From Symsagittifera roscoffensis (lineage: Eukaryota; Xenacoelomorpha; Acoela; Convolutidae): a stretch of DNA of 64,000 nt. The notes beneath the pieces are model-generated. The model searched no databases. It was not told the DNA's origin and was given only the letters and a program-made list of their open reading frames with translations. Shown one piece after another: positions 33,076 through 44,050 of the stretch; position 1 is the first letter of the stretch, and each line of letters starts with the position of its first letter. The stretch covers positions 19,284,143 to 19,348,142 of the forward strand of contig NC_087063.1 of NCBI RefSeq assembly GCF_963678635.1. Direction: 5' to 3'. The translations under genes and the position numbers were made by a program.

Positions 33076-33265
33076 TTTTCTCCGTTCGAATTCATCTTTG
33101 TTTCTTCTTCGAATTCATCTTTGTTACTTCTTCTTGGTGAGAAGCTCAGCTTCGCCTCTGTTTAGCAATATACATACACTTCTTTTTTAATCTATGATTT
33201 TTAATGCTAAACAGTTTTTTTTACAGATAGTTATTAATGTTGCCTCTCTTCAATTCAAATATTAA
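33076..33265 (+). promoter_or_regulatory. Upstream region of SZRD1 with orphan splice acceptor
   Basis: The stretch between the Penelope-like element and the SZRD1 start. It has a repeated CGAATTCATCTTTGTT (33.09-33.13 kb) and a hairpin (33136-33160). A T-run followed by TTACAG ends at 33226, 40 bases before the ATG. No upstream exon is obvious, so this acceptor may serve a 5' UTR intron or trans-splicing. Confidence 0.4.
33136..33160. repeat. Short dispersed hairpin (GAAGC...GCTTC), copy 1
   Basis: GAGAAGCTCAGCTTCGCCTC. It matches, in inverse orientation, the strings at 56919-56943 and 63962-63986, whose consensus is GCGAAGCnGAGCTTCkC followed by ACCACT. Confidence 0.55.
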
Positions 33266-33319
33266 ATGGAACAGTTAATTAGCAAAGACGAAGACTGGGA
33301 GCAACAAGCAGATTCTGGC
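33266..33319 (+). CDS. SZRD1: SZRD1 exon 1 (coding)
   Basis: 18 codons from ATG to the GTAAGT donor at 33320, encoding MEQLISKDEDWEQQADSG. The conserved W-E-x2-A-D-S-G is the family's N-terminal signature. Confidence 0.88.
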
Positions 33320-36300
33320 GTAAGTCAAAATTCTTCGACGAGACATTGGATTGTACCATTGGCACTGCGTTCCAGATGAACATAATGTTTTTTGTTACAG
33401 GTATTGGACAAACGAATCGAGGAACTCGCAAAAACAGATCAATTGCATAATACGATGTAAGTTTTTCTGGAATTGTAATCACAAGTCAATGAAGGAAATG
33501 AAGACAATTAAGTTCTGAAAGTTTTATTCCAGGATAAAATTGTTCATTTTCGAAGTTTTTATTCGCCTTTTAACATCGGATTTCGCTTTAAGTTCACCTT
33601 AATTTCATTAAGCAGCGGCGTTTTTTATTATCACCTGTGAAATTTTGAAAGTAATTTTTGAGTTTAAATTGTCTAATTGTTACAAAAATTGGCATACTGA
33701 CTGATTAGGCGATAAAAACTTTGTTGTTTGTAACACTTATCACACTTAGCCTTATGACACCCCCTGAAACATGAAATTAATGCTCATTTGAGGCGAGGGG
33801 GGCGGGGGCGGAGAGCCCATTTACCAAAGGGAAGAAAAATTGCGCGCTCCAGTAATAAAAGTGCCAGTGGGGGGTAAGAAACTTGATAAACTTTTGTTTC
33901 GAAACTGGGTTTTCCAGTGGAATATAAACATCAAGTTTTGATCCTTTTTTTTGTCAAAATTGGTTATTTTTTAAGTGTCAACCGTAAAAGATTTCTGATT
34001 TCAAGTCCAAGAGCTGTAAGATAATATTCAAATCAGAAGGGGTGAACTTTGTATTCGGGTGTGTTTTAGTTTATTTTTTATGTTCCGACCATTCGAAAAA
34101 TGGGAAAAACTTTGTATTCGGGTGTTTTAGTTTCTTTTGTTTTCCTCGAAAAATCAGCTAACCACAAATAATCATCGGAGGGAGTTAAATGATATATCAT
34201 ATTAAAGCTTTTACAGTCACGATTCGAACGACATTAAAAAATTTCAAAAAATCTCCCAGTGTCGAGAAAAACCGGTTTGAATTTTTTGGTTTTTCTTAAT
34301 TCGAGCGAATAAAGCGAGGGAGCTGGCTTACAATAGCTTATTTTAATGACTTAAAAGCTAACGATAGCTTAATTTGAAACGTAAAAATTTAGTTTTACTC
34401 GAGTAACATTAGTTTTTTTGGTATTTTAGCGCCTTTTTGGAATCAATTCGAAAAAATGGATAAAATTTTTTCAATTTTTTCTTTTCCGTTTTTCCTACAA
34501 AAATTTGCTTATTTTTTATTTTACAATGACTGTCAAATATGCCTAATCTCCTGTTTTTTTTTTCAGCTCCTTTTATCACACCACGCCGAAAAAAAAACCA
34601 CGCAGCTGCTTTTATCACACCACGCTCTAGTTTTTTTTTAGCTCCTTTTATCACAGCACAGTAACCGACCATCCTTGTTTTTTTTTAGAAATCGTATCAT
34701 ATAGTAGAGACGTGAAAGTCACCTTAGTCGACATTAACAGTAGAGATATTGCGATTTTGAAAAGATTCTAAGATGCCGTCTAGATGAATAGTTTTTTTTT
34801 TTCAGTGTGGTCTCTAATCCAATTGAGGCTCCAGAAGAAGTTGAAGCGGTACAGCCAGTCATGCAGTTCAAGATACTGAAGAAGAAACCATCCGAATGTA
34901 AGTACTTTGCTGAGAGACTGGGACTTAATACAAACATAGATAAGTCGTTGCTAGCCATGTTTTTTTTCTAATAATTTCTGATCAAATTTGGGTGAAGTTG
35001 ATTGAATTTCATTTTTTAGAAAGCTTAAAATGAACTTTTCGGACCATAAAACAATAAAAACATGATTTTTTTTCTCTTTTGTTATATCTTTTTCAAAGGG
35101 TAGCTTTGATAGAAGTTTTACTGGCTACTTCTCAAGTGGCTTGCCGTGTATAATATATACTTTTTGGTGAAGATATAGAAGTAATAAGTTTCTTATCTAC
35201 TGATTTTAAATTCGTTCAAGTGCTTTGTGACCTATAATATCAGAACAAAAACACTGTGAAAACCAATGAGTCTTTTTGCTCATAATTTGAAAATTTTATC
35301 ATCAATTTTGAATGATTTTTTTTCGCTAGGTCTTGTTGTTAACTTCATTTTATTCTCGCATTCCGTGTATTTATGTTCAATTCAATTTTGAGCAGTTTAA
35401 TTGTTTTTTAAAGATTTTTGGTTTTATACCTGCCAAACGTTTCTATAAGTGAAGAAAAATAGAAATAGATGTCTATTTTTTTTCTGCGGCAACGTTTCTG
35501 GTTCTTTTTGTCCTAATTGAGTTGGGCTTACGTTCTAGTATTTTGGCGTCTCAATTCTCTTCATGTATGAGAACTTTTTAAAAATCGATTCAATGCAATG
35601 GTAGATTGCTTTCTTGTCAAATCGCAAAAAAAAATGAAATATCCAAAGGTTCTCACTAATTTTTCTGCTTTAATTTTTTTTCGGACTATGTTGCTTCTGC
35701 TTGTTTGTCAATTTAGTTCCCTCTACGCGCTCTCTTGTTGATGGTTCAGCAGTTAATTAATTAGAGATGACCTTTTCTGAAACTTGAAATGGTGCAGGTA
35801 ACTTTATTACGAGATTGCGACAAATTTTAATCGATTTTTTAGGTAAATGTTTATCGCATATCAATGATATTGCACTTTATTTGAGCTCTTATACAATTGA
35901 TATTATTTTTCGGATGCGTGTTGTTAGTCCGTCCGACGTCCCCTGATGTTATTCAAAACGGAGATTGCAAACTTTAATTAAAAGTTAATCCGCCTGGTTT
36001 TGGTGGCTGAATATAATTTTGTGTTCTCAATCAGTATTGAGAAGATTAGCATCTAACATACCATGAACTTTACTATACATCACAATAGTTATAAATATCA
36101 ACATCACGCCACTAATCAAAGGTCAATGTCTTTAGTTACGAAGGTGAATGTTAAAGTTCATGTATGTTACATAACCACTCTTCTGAATTTTTTCCCACTA
36201 GTTTTTTTTGACGTTGCTATCGCAATAGATTTGACATCTCTTCTCAAACTCTTTGTGGCTTCTGGAAATATGTGCTTGTGTGATGGTACGGCCAAGTTCC

Positions 36301-38823
36301 GTATAAATCCAGCCGGAGTCTTCAGTGTGGACTTTTTCTCACATCTGCAAGTTTTCCTCTCGTCCTGGCATCTCTTCGGAATAATCCACATGGTCATTTG
36401 AAGAATTTTCTCGTCTGTTACTATAGCGGTGTCAAAAATTTGGAGACATCTGAATACTCCGGCTGGTTTTCTACGAAACTTGGTATGTTAGATGCTAATC
36501 TTGTCAATACTGATTGAGATGACAAAATTATATTCAGCCACCAAAACCAGGCGAATTAACTTTGAATTAAAGTTTGCATTCTCCGTTTTCAATAACATCA
36601 GGGGACGTCAGACGAACTAACAACACACATCCGAAAAATTTTTTCAATTGTATAAGAGTTCAAATAAAATGCAATATCATTGATATGCGATAATGTTTGA
36701 AAATATTGACCGAATTGCTTTCGGCCAGTTCGGGTTTTCTCTGTTTGTTGTATCGCTTAGCTTCGTTTCTCGGCTTTTGAGCCATTTAAAACAATAAAAA
36801 ATTGAATTAAAATTATTCAAGAAACTTTTAAAAATTGTTGGCATCGTTTTTCAATTTTTCTGAAACTATTTAAATTTTTTTAAGCAATTTAAATTTTTCT
36901 GAAGTCTGTTTTTGCAGTTTCTCTACTATTTTTCGGTACTTTTCGCAATTGTGAAAATTAAATCGAAAGCAATTTTTGGGGCATATCTTTTTGCAACAAA
37001 ATCTTATCAAGTTTGTCGTGAAAATTTAGATTGTTTGCTCTTTTCGCGGAACTGAAAAATGAAATTGACATTACTAAACTGGGTACTTTGGCATTGGATC
37101 GAATACCGCCCGATCAATTTAAATTTTTTTTTCAATTTAAATTGTTTGACTTAAGTTAAAATTTTATTTAAATTGAGTGGGCTCATAATTAAGAGTAATG
37201 AACGTAGTGAAGACTCTGATATAGGTCTTGCTGATTTTTTTTGTTTTTTTTCAGGAAAAAGTCTTAAAATATTGATGCACTTAGGTATAATGCACTTTTT
37301 GAGTTCAATTGAAATTCATCTGCTGAAAGTGACGTAAATAGCACTCTCCAAATACGAACATGGAAATGGCGCGAAAATACGTGAACGATTTCTAGTTTCG
37401 AAAGTGGAATTTGTTTTTTAAGATTTCCCAGCGGAATAAAAACTTTACCTATTGATCGAGTGTTCTCAAGTTGGGCTCATGTTATCAGAAAAGCGCAAAT
37501 CATACATTATTCTAGAAATTCAAAGAGCTTAAAGGGCATCTGTTATTTTCTTTGAAATTCGAAAGTTGAGATTTGTTCAAGAAAGTCAGTGTTGTTTGTT
37601 TACTTGCGTTCATTACTCTTTTCCAATGTTCGATTGGCTCTGCGTTCACATTTTAATAAATTGAAATTTTAACGAAAATTTATTTTAGTTTGAATTGTTT
37701 TTTCAAATGAAAATCACTGCTTCTGAGTAACTCAATGTGTTGAAGCGAAGCTGGTTTCAGATAGAAGTTTTTGCCTGTGTAATTTATTTCGAATGGTTTT
37801 TGCTGACTTTTCATTACAAACAATTTCGTAATACGCTTGAATTTTCGTTGGTTTTTCTTTCTTTTTTGTTATTTTTTTGCATAGCAACTGGTACGAGGCT
37901 GACCGAGACCCAGTAGGAGCTCACCTTTTACTTTGTAGCGTACGTGAGATTTTCGAACTCGCAATCTTATGATTGCTTCCAAGCTTCACTACTTGAGCCA
38001 CAAAACAAATGATACGCGACCACTTTTTTTCTCACGCAAGCAACACTTTTCTGTTCACAACTATATCCGCATAATTACATAATTGAAAGGGTAAAATCTT
38101 TTCGCACTCCTTCCTCACTGAGGGTGAAAAGGTACTATGGTGTAGGGTGCTTCTTTTTCTTCCCAATTTTGAATACCTCAAGGAAAGCTAGTAGGGGGTC
38201 ATATTCAATAGAAAGCTAGTAGGGGTCTTTTCAGCCATGATTCGTGTCCCAAAAAATTTAAAAAAAAAATCAGTGTCGAGAAAAGTTGGTCTGAATTTTT
38301 ATTTTTTTTAGATAGTGTAATTTTTTTCTGATTTTCACTAAACAAAAAAATCAGTTTTGTTTTTTGGTTTCTAGTTTACTAAAAAAATTTCTAACTGTTT
38401 TTTGGCTATTTTTCAGATAAAGGTAAATTCCCTGATTGACATATTTTTCAGCTGCTTTCAGATATTTGGTTCAAAGATGTTTTTTTAGAATAAAAATTTT
38501 TTGAGATGTTTTAAAGCAAAAATTTCTACGAAAAAGCTAAAACAAATTGAAAAGGGGAAAATTTCATTTTCAGCAACTTTTTTGTACTTTTAGCATCAGC
38601 TTCACCAAAATCCCAATCAAATAAAAGTGCTCAAGCTGGAGATGGGGGCAAGGGCGCCGCAGCCGACACGAGAACTTTCGAGCAGCGAGAGGAGGATTAT
38701 CTGAAGGCGCGTCAGAGGATCTTCGGAGACGTCGAAGAAACCAAAGATGACAATAGCTCCTTAGCTGCTGACGGGTTGGAAAATTTTCCACCAATGTCTA
38801 TTTTCGGTTGCGAAATACATTAA
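33266..38823 (+). CDS. SZRD1: SUZ-domain protein SZRD1 homolog, four exons
   Basis: Exons 33266-33319, 33401-33456, 34806-34897 and 38594-38823 join in frame across GTAAGT donors and T-rich AG acceptors to encode 143 residues. Human SZRD1 has about 152. The start DEDWEQQADSG and VLDKRIEEL match the vertebrate start (ESWEEAADSG, IDRRLEKKL). QFKILKKKPS matches QIRILKRPTS, and TFEQREEDYLKARQRIFG matches the SUZ core (LAQREAEYAEARKRILG). The SUZ domain binds RNA. The family's basic C-terminal SUZ-C segment is absent from this form, which ends NFPPMSIFGCEIH. An AATAAA follows at 38837. Introns are 81, 1,349 and 3,696 bases; the last holds a foldback element and a tRNA-like remnant. Confidence 0.88.
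33401..33456 (+). CDS. SZRD1: SZRD1 exon 2
   Basis: Follows acceptor TTTGTTACAG and ends at donor GTAAGT (33457) in phase 2. It encodes VLDKRIEELAKTDQLHNT, the helix after the N-terminal motif. Confidence 0.85.
34030..34300 (+). repeat. Dispersed relative of the 1,225-base satellite, in SZRD1 intron 2
   Basis: Shares with the satellite head, in the same order, TTTGTATTCGGGTGTTTTAG-type sequence, ACCACAAATAATCATC, ATGATATATCAT and CAGTGTCGAGAAAAACCGG. The match is patchy, so it is an old dispersed member of the family from which the satellite was probably built. A second small fragment lies at 63.57-63.65 kb. Confidence 0.5.
34560..34665 (+). repeat. Short direct repeats in SZRD1 intron 2
   Basis: AGCTCCTTTTATCACACCACG-like words occur three times within 100 bases, separated by A- or T-runs. 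No function is evident. Confidence 0.5.
34806..34897 (+). CDS. SZRD1: SZRD1 exon 3
   Basis: Follows a long T-run and CAG, and ends at donor GTAAGT (34898). It encodes NPIEAPEEVEAV and then QFKILKKKPSE, the conserved hydrophobic-basic motif of the family. The phase joins exons 2 and 4 without a stop. Confidence 0.87.
35845..36700. mobile_element. Foldback (long terminal inverted repeat) element in SZRD1 intron 3
   Basis: The left arm (35845-36066) and right arm (36478-36700) are reverse complements, about 90 percent identical by eye over 220 bases. Shared words include TTATCGCATATCAATGATAT, GACGTCCCCTGATGTTATT and CCTGGTTTTGGTGGCTGAAT. The centre is about 410 bases. A 76-residue lysine- and arginine-rich frame on the minus strand of the centre (36167-36397) is not a family I recognise and may be a scrap of a transposase or chance. 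I could not define a target-site duplication. Confidence 0.8.
37943..38001 (-). repeat. tRNA-like SINE remnant
   Basis: On the minus strand TGGCTCAAGTAGTGAAG reads as a Pol III A box. An anticodon-arm-like hairpin follows (GCAATC...GATTGC), then GAGTTCGAAAATC as a B box with one extra base. Arm lengths do not make a sound tRNA, so it is a tRNA-derived repeat. It lies in intron 3 of SZRD1. Confidence 0.5.
38594..38823 (+). CDS. SZRD1: SZRD1 exon 4 with the SUZ core and stop
   Basis: Follows acceptor TACTTTTAG. It encodes a serine-, glycine- and alanine-rich linker and then the SUZ core RTFEQREEDYLKARQRIFGD. TAA is at 38821-38823. A weak donor-like GG-GTTGGA at 38775 would leave phase 2 and could join the Q/N-rich exon in frame, replacing this tail. 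Confidence 0.85.
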
Positions 38824-38836
38824 TTTAGAATTATCA

Positions 38837-38842
38837 ATAAAA
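38837..38842 (+). terminator. Polyadenylation signal after the short SZRD1 form
   Basis: AATAAA lies 13 bases after the SZRD1 stop codon, inside what would be an intron if the Q/N-rich exon is used. It supports a short transcript that ends here. Confidence 0.55.
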
Positions 38843-38936
38843 AGTTTTGCTGATGCTAAAAATGCGTAAACGTAATGTTTGATTATGGTAATCATTTGTT
38901 CTTATTGCGGTGTTCTTTCATTTCTAATATTTTTAG

Positions 38937-39681
38937 CAGGGAATCTCCCAACTCTCCAAATGAAGAAATGAACATGTCACAACAACAATACCCCAAACAG
39001 AAAGTTGCTCAAAACAGTGTTAACCCTAGTGCGTCAAATCAACTGCCCCAGACTCAAAATCAAGCAGTGCAAAAGCAACCCCCCACACCACAACCGTCTT
39101 TACATGTGCCACAGACAAACAGTAGTCTCGCCAACAATAATGGAAGAGTATCCCAATTAGGCCACAAACAGAGTCAAACTCAATCCCAGAACCACAGTCA
39201 CTACCAACAGACACGGAATAATCTGAACCCTCAAACTGTAGCTGCCTCCCAATATCAGCAACCGAATCAATATTTCCATTCTAGTAATCGTAGTGTGAAT
39301 CCGAGAGGAAACTCTAATAATCAGATGTACAGTGGCATACCCTACCATCAGCAACAACAATATCAACAACACCCGAGAGCAAATGGCAACAGCAACAACC
39401 AGGGCTACCAGCAGAAACAACAACACTACTCTCAGTCTGGTTTTCCCCATCAAACGGGGGGACCCCAGCAAGGCCAACTTCCTCATGGCTTCTATGCCAA
39501 CTCGAGCCACAGCCACGCTAGTTACTTCCACGGTCCATCACCCCAACCTCACATGCAATACCAACAACACCACCCGATGCCCCCCTACATGCACGCAGCG
39601 CAACCCCACCAGCAACAGCAGCAGCACTACATTAACAACAGCTATAGCAACAGCAACTACCTCAAACCCAGGAAGAGGTAA
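38937..39681 (+). CDS. SZRD1: Q/N-rich exon, possible alternative C terminus of SZRD1
   Basis: Open from an acceptor (TTTTTAG ending 38936, or CAG ending 38939) to TAA at 39679. It encodes about 248 residues dominated by Q, N, H, P, S and Y: SQLGHKQSQTQSQNHSHYQQ and repeated YQQ, QQQQ and NSN runs. This is a prion-like, low-complexity composition. It ends NYLKPRKR, which echoes the basic SUZ-C tail (GFKQRR) of vertebrate SZRD1. Entering it needs a phase-2 donor in exon 4; GTTGGA at 38775 fits the phase but is weak. An AGAG-GTAAAG donor overlaps its stop, so it might continue. It could also be a separate gene. Its bias and lack of stops in AT-rich DNA argue that it is coding. Confidence 0.6.
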
Positions 39682-39721
39682 AGTGGCGGCCCTAGATGAT
39701 ATAGAGGTACTTTTTGGGTGA

Positions 39722-40940
39722 AGAAGCTAGGCTGAAAATGAATTTAATGAACTCAACAGAAACTGAATTTGTTCTTTTAAGACTTTTGAACGTTGGGCAT
39801 CAAATTTTTTCAATTTTTTAAGCTACTAATCAATCTTTCTTGCGTTTGATCAAGTTGAAGCTTAGGTGGTGTTAATCTCAATCTTTGATGTAGGGAAATT
39901 GTTTGATGTCCATCAGTTTGTGTGATCTACAGCCTAATATACATGCATTTTTGCAGTCGTTTGATTTGAGTTGAATGTGGTATAGTGAATAGTTTTTTCT
40001 TATACCATAGCATAACATGCCATATCAATCTCTTCTCTTTTGCGAGGTTGCACATGTACAACACCTACAGACTTCTTAGCTATCTCTTTCAACATCTCGT
40101 GATTTTTATTTGCCACAATGTCATTCTTAGTTTTGTATTGTATGGCCAGCATGCATTGAGACAAACTTTTCTTAATTTAATTTTCAAATTACTCGTTTTC
40201 ACCCTTAAACTGTCCTCTAATTGCCAGTTAGTGGGCGTCGCTCTTCAGTCTTTTGACCTATAAGAGTGGAAACTAATGCAATTAATGACTCAGTTAACTG
40301 ACTGTGTTTTGGTCCGAAAAAAAACTAGACGACAAAGAATCGAAGTTTGTGGCTTTTGTACGTCTTGCAAAATAGACGCTTGAAAGAAGGAACTTATCCA
40401 TTATTTCACTTGCGAGAGCAAGTGTACTTGTAATCAGGAACTAGACTTTTTCCCCTTTAACAACTTTTCTTACAAAATACTGCTGCATTTGCTTTCAAAT
40501 GCAGGCTGCGCTGTCATCGTAGGTACTAAATAAGCGTAGGTACTATCAAGTGCAGGCATCGCAGGTGTTCAGTAGTTTTTTCAAATAAACTTAATGAAAA
40601 GAAATTAAATTTCGGATTCGTGGCTTTCCCCATATTTCCACCGGCTCATTTTCCGTTTTTTTTTTCAATGCAATTTTTTTATACTCTTTTTAGCAGCCTA
40701 AATTCCAAAAAAGGTATTTGTTTTAAATTAAACCGTTTATACTATAATTGAAAATTGTTTTCTTATTTATAAAAGCCTGATGTCGAAGAGTTATATTCTA
40801 TTTTTAGGCCCATGTTATCGACGTAGTCATCTCATAATGCACCGTTTCTAAGGCAAAGTTTTTTAAAATGCTTGTTTTGGGATTCAGAGAGGGGGAGAGG
40901 TGGTCGTTAAAACTTCTTTGCTACAAACTTTTTAATTTTT
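39722..40940. other. No gene seen; contains one dispersed hairpin repeat
   Basis: AT-rich DNA between the Q/N-rich exon and the LINE. The one notable item is the hairpin repeat at 40407-40500. A short open frame at 39985-40263 has transmembrane-like composition typical of T-rich DNA and is not supported. Confidence 0.5.
40407..40500 (+). repeat. Dispersed hairpin repeat, copy 1
   Basis: Starts with CACTTGCGAGAGCAAGTG, a perfect 7-base stem with a GAGA loop. TTGTAATCAGGAACTAGAC, T-rich sequence and AACAACTTTTCTTACA follow. The same order occurs at 45.28-45.35 kb and, reversed, in every unit of the satellite. Confidence 0.65.
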
Positions 40941-41076
40941 TAATTTACCATCTACATTACAACAGTAATGAATACTATTATAAGGCATGGAGGGTGACCC
41001 AAAGAGAATTTCATCTCATCGAGTGGGACACCTCGAGAACTTAAAGAGCAGAGACATAAAGTCTCCAGAGTGGGCA

Positions 41077-43933
41077 TCAATTAAAGAGCAGTTTGTGTAA
41101 GAATTCATTATCAAAAATATAATTATGGAAAAAAGATTCCTGAAAACGGTTCAGTTCTGATTTATTTAATTCGAAAAAATCTTTTGGAAGTAAATTATTC
41201 TGAAAAACAAAATTATATGCTATTGCTAGCCTACGTTTAAGAGAGAATTTCATGGCATTTGATTTAAAAGCTATATTTGTAATTTGTTTTTTAGTCTTGC
41301 TGCGGGTGTGAGGGAGCCTTTCTAGGCTCGATAAACTCAAAAAACTATTCTTATCGGGGCATCTTAAAATTTCAAATAATTCTTTGAAGAGAGACTTCAG
41401 AAACATATTAAAGACTGAATAAATTTTGTTTTCACTCATATATTGGGTTATTGGTTCAAATTTGCGTTTGAAGAATATAGCCCGCGTGATGCGTTTTTGT
41501 AGTTTTAAAATTGAATCGAGATGAGTTTTATATGTATTGCCATAAATAAGAATACCATATTGAATTACGGAATGAGCATATGCTCTGTAGAACAACAGAA
41601 GACTTGCTTTCGGAAAAACTTCACGACATTTGTAAACTATTCCACAGAAAGTTGATAACTTTTTAACAATGCCACATATATGTTGCTTAAAACTCAGTTT
41701 ATTGTCAATTTTTAATCCCAAATATTTAACAGGCAATTGGCAGTTCGATTGAAAATTATCTCCAAATACATTGATCATTTCAACATTTTTCCCGAAACTC
41801 ATAAAAACGCTCTTTTTACAGTTGATTGTCAGGCCATTACAATCAATCCATTTTTCAATATTTTTCATTTCGTTTTCAAATTTATTTGTCCTTATTGTAC
41901 TTGAATAACATAAAGTTGTATCATCTGCATATAAAACTGGTTTAATTGTATTACAAACAATCGGAAGATCATTAATAAAGATTAGAAACAACAGAGGTCC
42001 TAAAACAGAACCCTGCGGAACGCCACATGTTGAATGTTCTATTCGAGATTCTTTTTGGTCAAAAGCAACATATTGTTTGCGATCAGTTAAATAACTCCGG
42101 ATAAGTTTGTTCAGTTTACACCTTATTCCATACTTATCTAACTTAAGAATAAGTAGCTCATGATTTATTGTATCAAAAGCTTTTTGGAAATCGATGAAAA
42201 ATGTTTCACCGTAACGGCGTTTATCAATAACTTCTCGAATGAACTCGGTAAATTCTAATAAAGCATCAGCGCAACTTTTTTTAGGTTGAAATCCGTATTG
42301 CTCTGGTGTGAGAATTCGATATTTTCTTAGAAACTTATACATTTTGCCAAAAATGATCTTTTCAAAAACCTTGCTTATCGAATTGAGTAAACTTATTGGT
42401 CTATAGCTTTCTGGTAGTTGACAATTACCATCTTTATAAAACGGAAGCACCTTTGCAATTTTTAGTGCATTCGGGAACGTTCCTTGCTTTATACATTGAT
42501 TAAATAACTTTGACAAAGGTTCGCTAATAACCGTCGACGAGAGTTTCAAAATTTGATTACTTATACCATCCGGACCTGAAGACCCCTTATTTTTAATAAG
42601 AATAATTGTATCAAAAACTTCTTTTGTTGTTATTTCCTGAAAAACCATTGAATTAGGTATAGATTTAACATGCCTTAAGGCAATTTTATGATTGACTTTT
42701 TTACCACTTAATTTATTACCAATTTGTGCGAAAAACTGATTGAAGACATCAGCTTCAACTTCTATTTTGGCAGATGTTTTGCTTTGTATGAAATCGTTAT
42801 ATGCCTGAAAAATACTTTTATTGTTTTTCGATTTTTTCGATTTTTTGTTGGTAAAATTTTAGTTTCGAATTTCTTATTAGCGATGTGGTTAAATTTCGGG
42901 ACAATTTATATTTCTCTAAATTTGTCGGAGTTGGATCAATTATCCATTTTTTGTAGAACATGTTTCTCTTTTGCATTTGCTTTTTAATATCCTGGGTAAT
43001 CCAAGTTGGTTTTGCTTTATTATTCACCTGAGATAATGGGCAAAATTTATCTAAAATACGTGTTAAGCTGTTTACAATGTAAGTTATCTGCTCATCAGCG
43101 TTTAGTGAACTCTGCATTTTATTGAGTTTTTCATGTAGTAAGAAAAGGAAATCCACCAGGTTTTTGTCATTTTTCAATGGATTTATGTTTCGGAAAACGC
43201 TCTGTGTTTTAATGTCATTTTTACTTTTAAAGTCATCAATTTCAAGTAAAATTGAGTAATGGTCACTGATTACAGTTTTTAAAGTATTTATTTTGTTCAA
43301 ACAAGAATTGGTAAAAATATAGTCAATACAAGACTGACTTGAAGATGTAACACGTGTGGGTTCAAAGTTGCGTTGGAGAAACCCATGTGAGTTCATTAAT
43401 GTCAAAAAATTCTCACTAGTGATTGAAGCATCAAGTGAATCTATGTTAAAATCACCACATATTATTGTTTGGTTTTTCCAAGTAGCCACCGTATCCAGGA
43501 AAGATTCTAGCTTTTCAAAAAAGTCGTTTAGTGCAGAAGATGGTTTTCTATACAAAACAATAAAATTTTTCGAATGTTTTTCATTTTTAACAGATATAGC
43601 TAGAAACTCAAGATCTGATTCCAATTGCAATTTTGACACCTTTAAATCCGATCTAACGAAAAATGCACAACCACCTCCGCGAGTACCTTTTCTGTTAGTA
43701 GTTATTATAGGTTGGTAGCCTTCAACTGAATAAATTGATAAGGGATCATTGTCCGTTAGCCATGTCTCGCAAAGGGCTATTATTGGTGGCTTAACCTCAA
43801 AGTCGTCAATAAGAATTTTTAACTCATCATAATGACATCGCAAAGATCTAATATTCAAGAAAAAAAGAAAACTGCTATTTAATACGCCCACTTGTCTCCC
43901 CTCTAGGAGTTCTCGATAATATAATTTACTCAT
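41077..43933 (-). pseudogene. LINE ORF2: endonuclease and reverse transcriptase, one frameshift
   Basis: The endonuclease part (43933 to 42818, 371 residues) has LNIRSLRCHYDEL, IIALCETWLTDND, TIICGDFNIDSLD and VISDHYSILLEID, the apurinic-type catalytic set. The RT part (to 41077) has LPESYRPISLLNSISKVFEK, ETFFIDFQKAFDTINHE (motif A), CGVPQGSVLGPLLFLIFIND (motif B) and PVLYADDTTLCY (motif C). All catalytic aspartates are present. The two parts are split by one frame change near 42.83 kb, in an A-rich direct repeat (AAAAAATCG twice) that looks like replication slippage. Past it the frame FNQFFAQIGNKLSG leads into the RT. Clade: Jockey/CR1 group. Confidence 0.88.
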
Positions 43934-44050
43934 TTATCAACAAAAATAAGAAACAGAAAAAATTAGGCGCTGACTTGCAAGCCACGCTCAAACATTCTTG
44001 TATGCTTCATCAATCCCAACCCCATAGAGCATGCAAGAATGTATGAATAA

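Noticed and set aside
36063-36401. 112-codon frame in the centre of the foldback element as a host gene
   Set aside because: Its composition matches AT-rich chance frames and it is contained in a mobile repeat; no domain is recognised on either strand.
39332-39721. Second long frame over the Q/N-rich exon
   Set aside because: It is the shifted shadow of the CAA/CAC/AAC-rich exon and reads as threonine- and asparagine-rich repeats, with no splice support.
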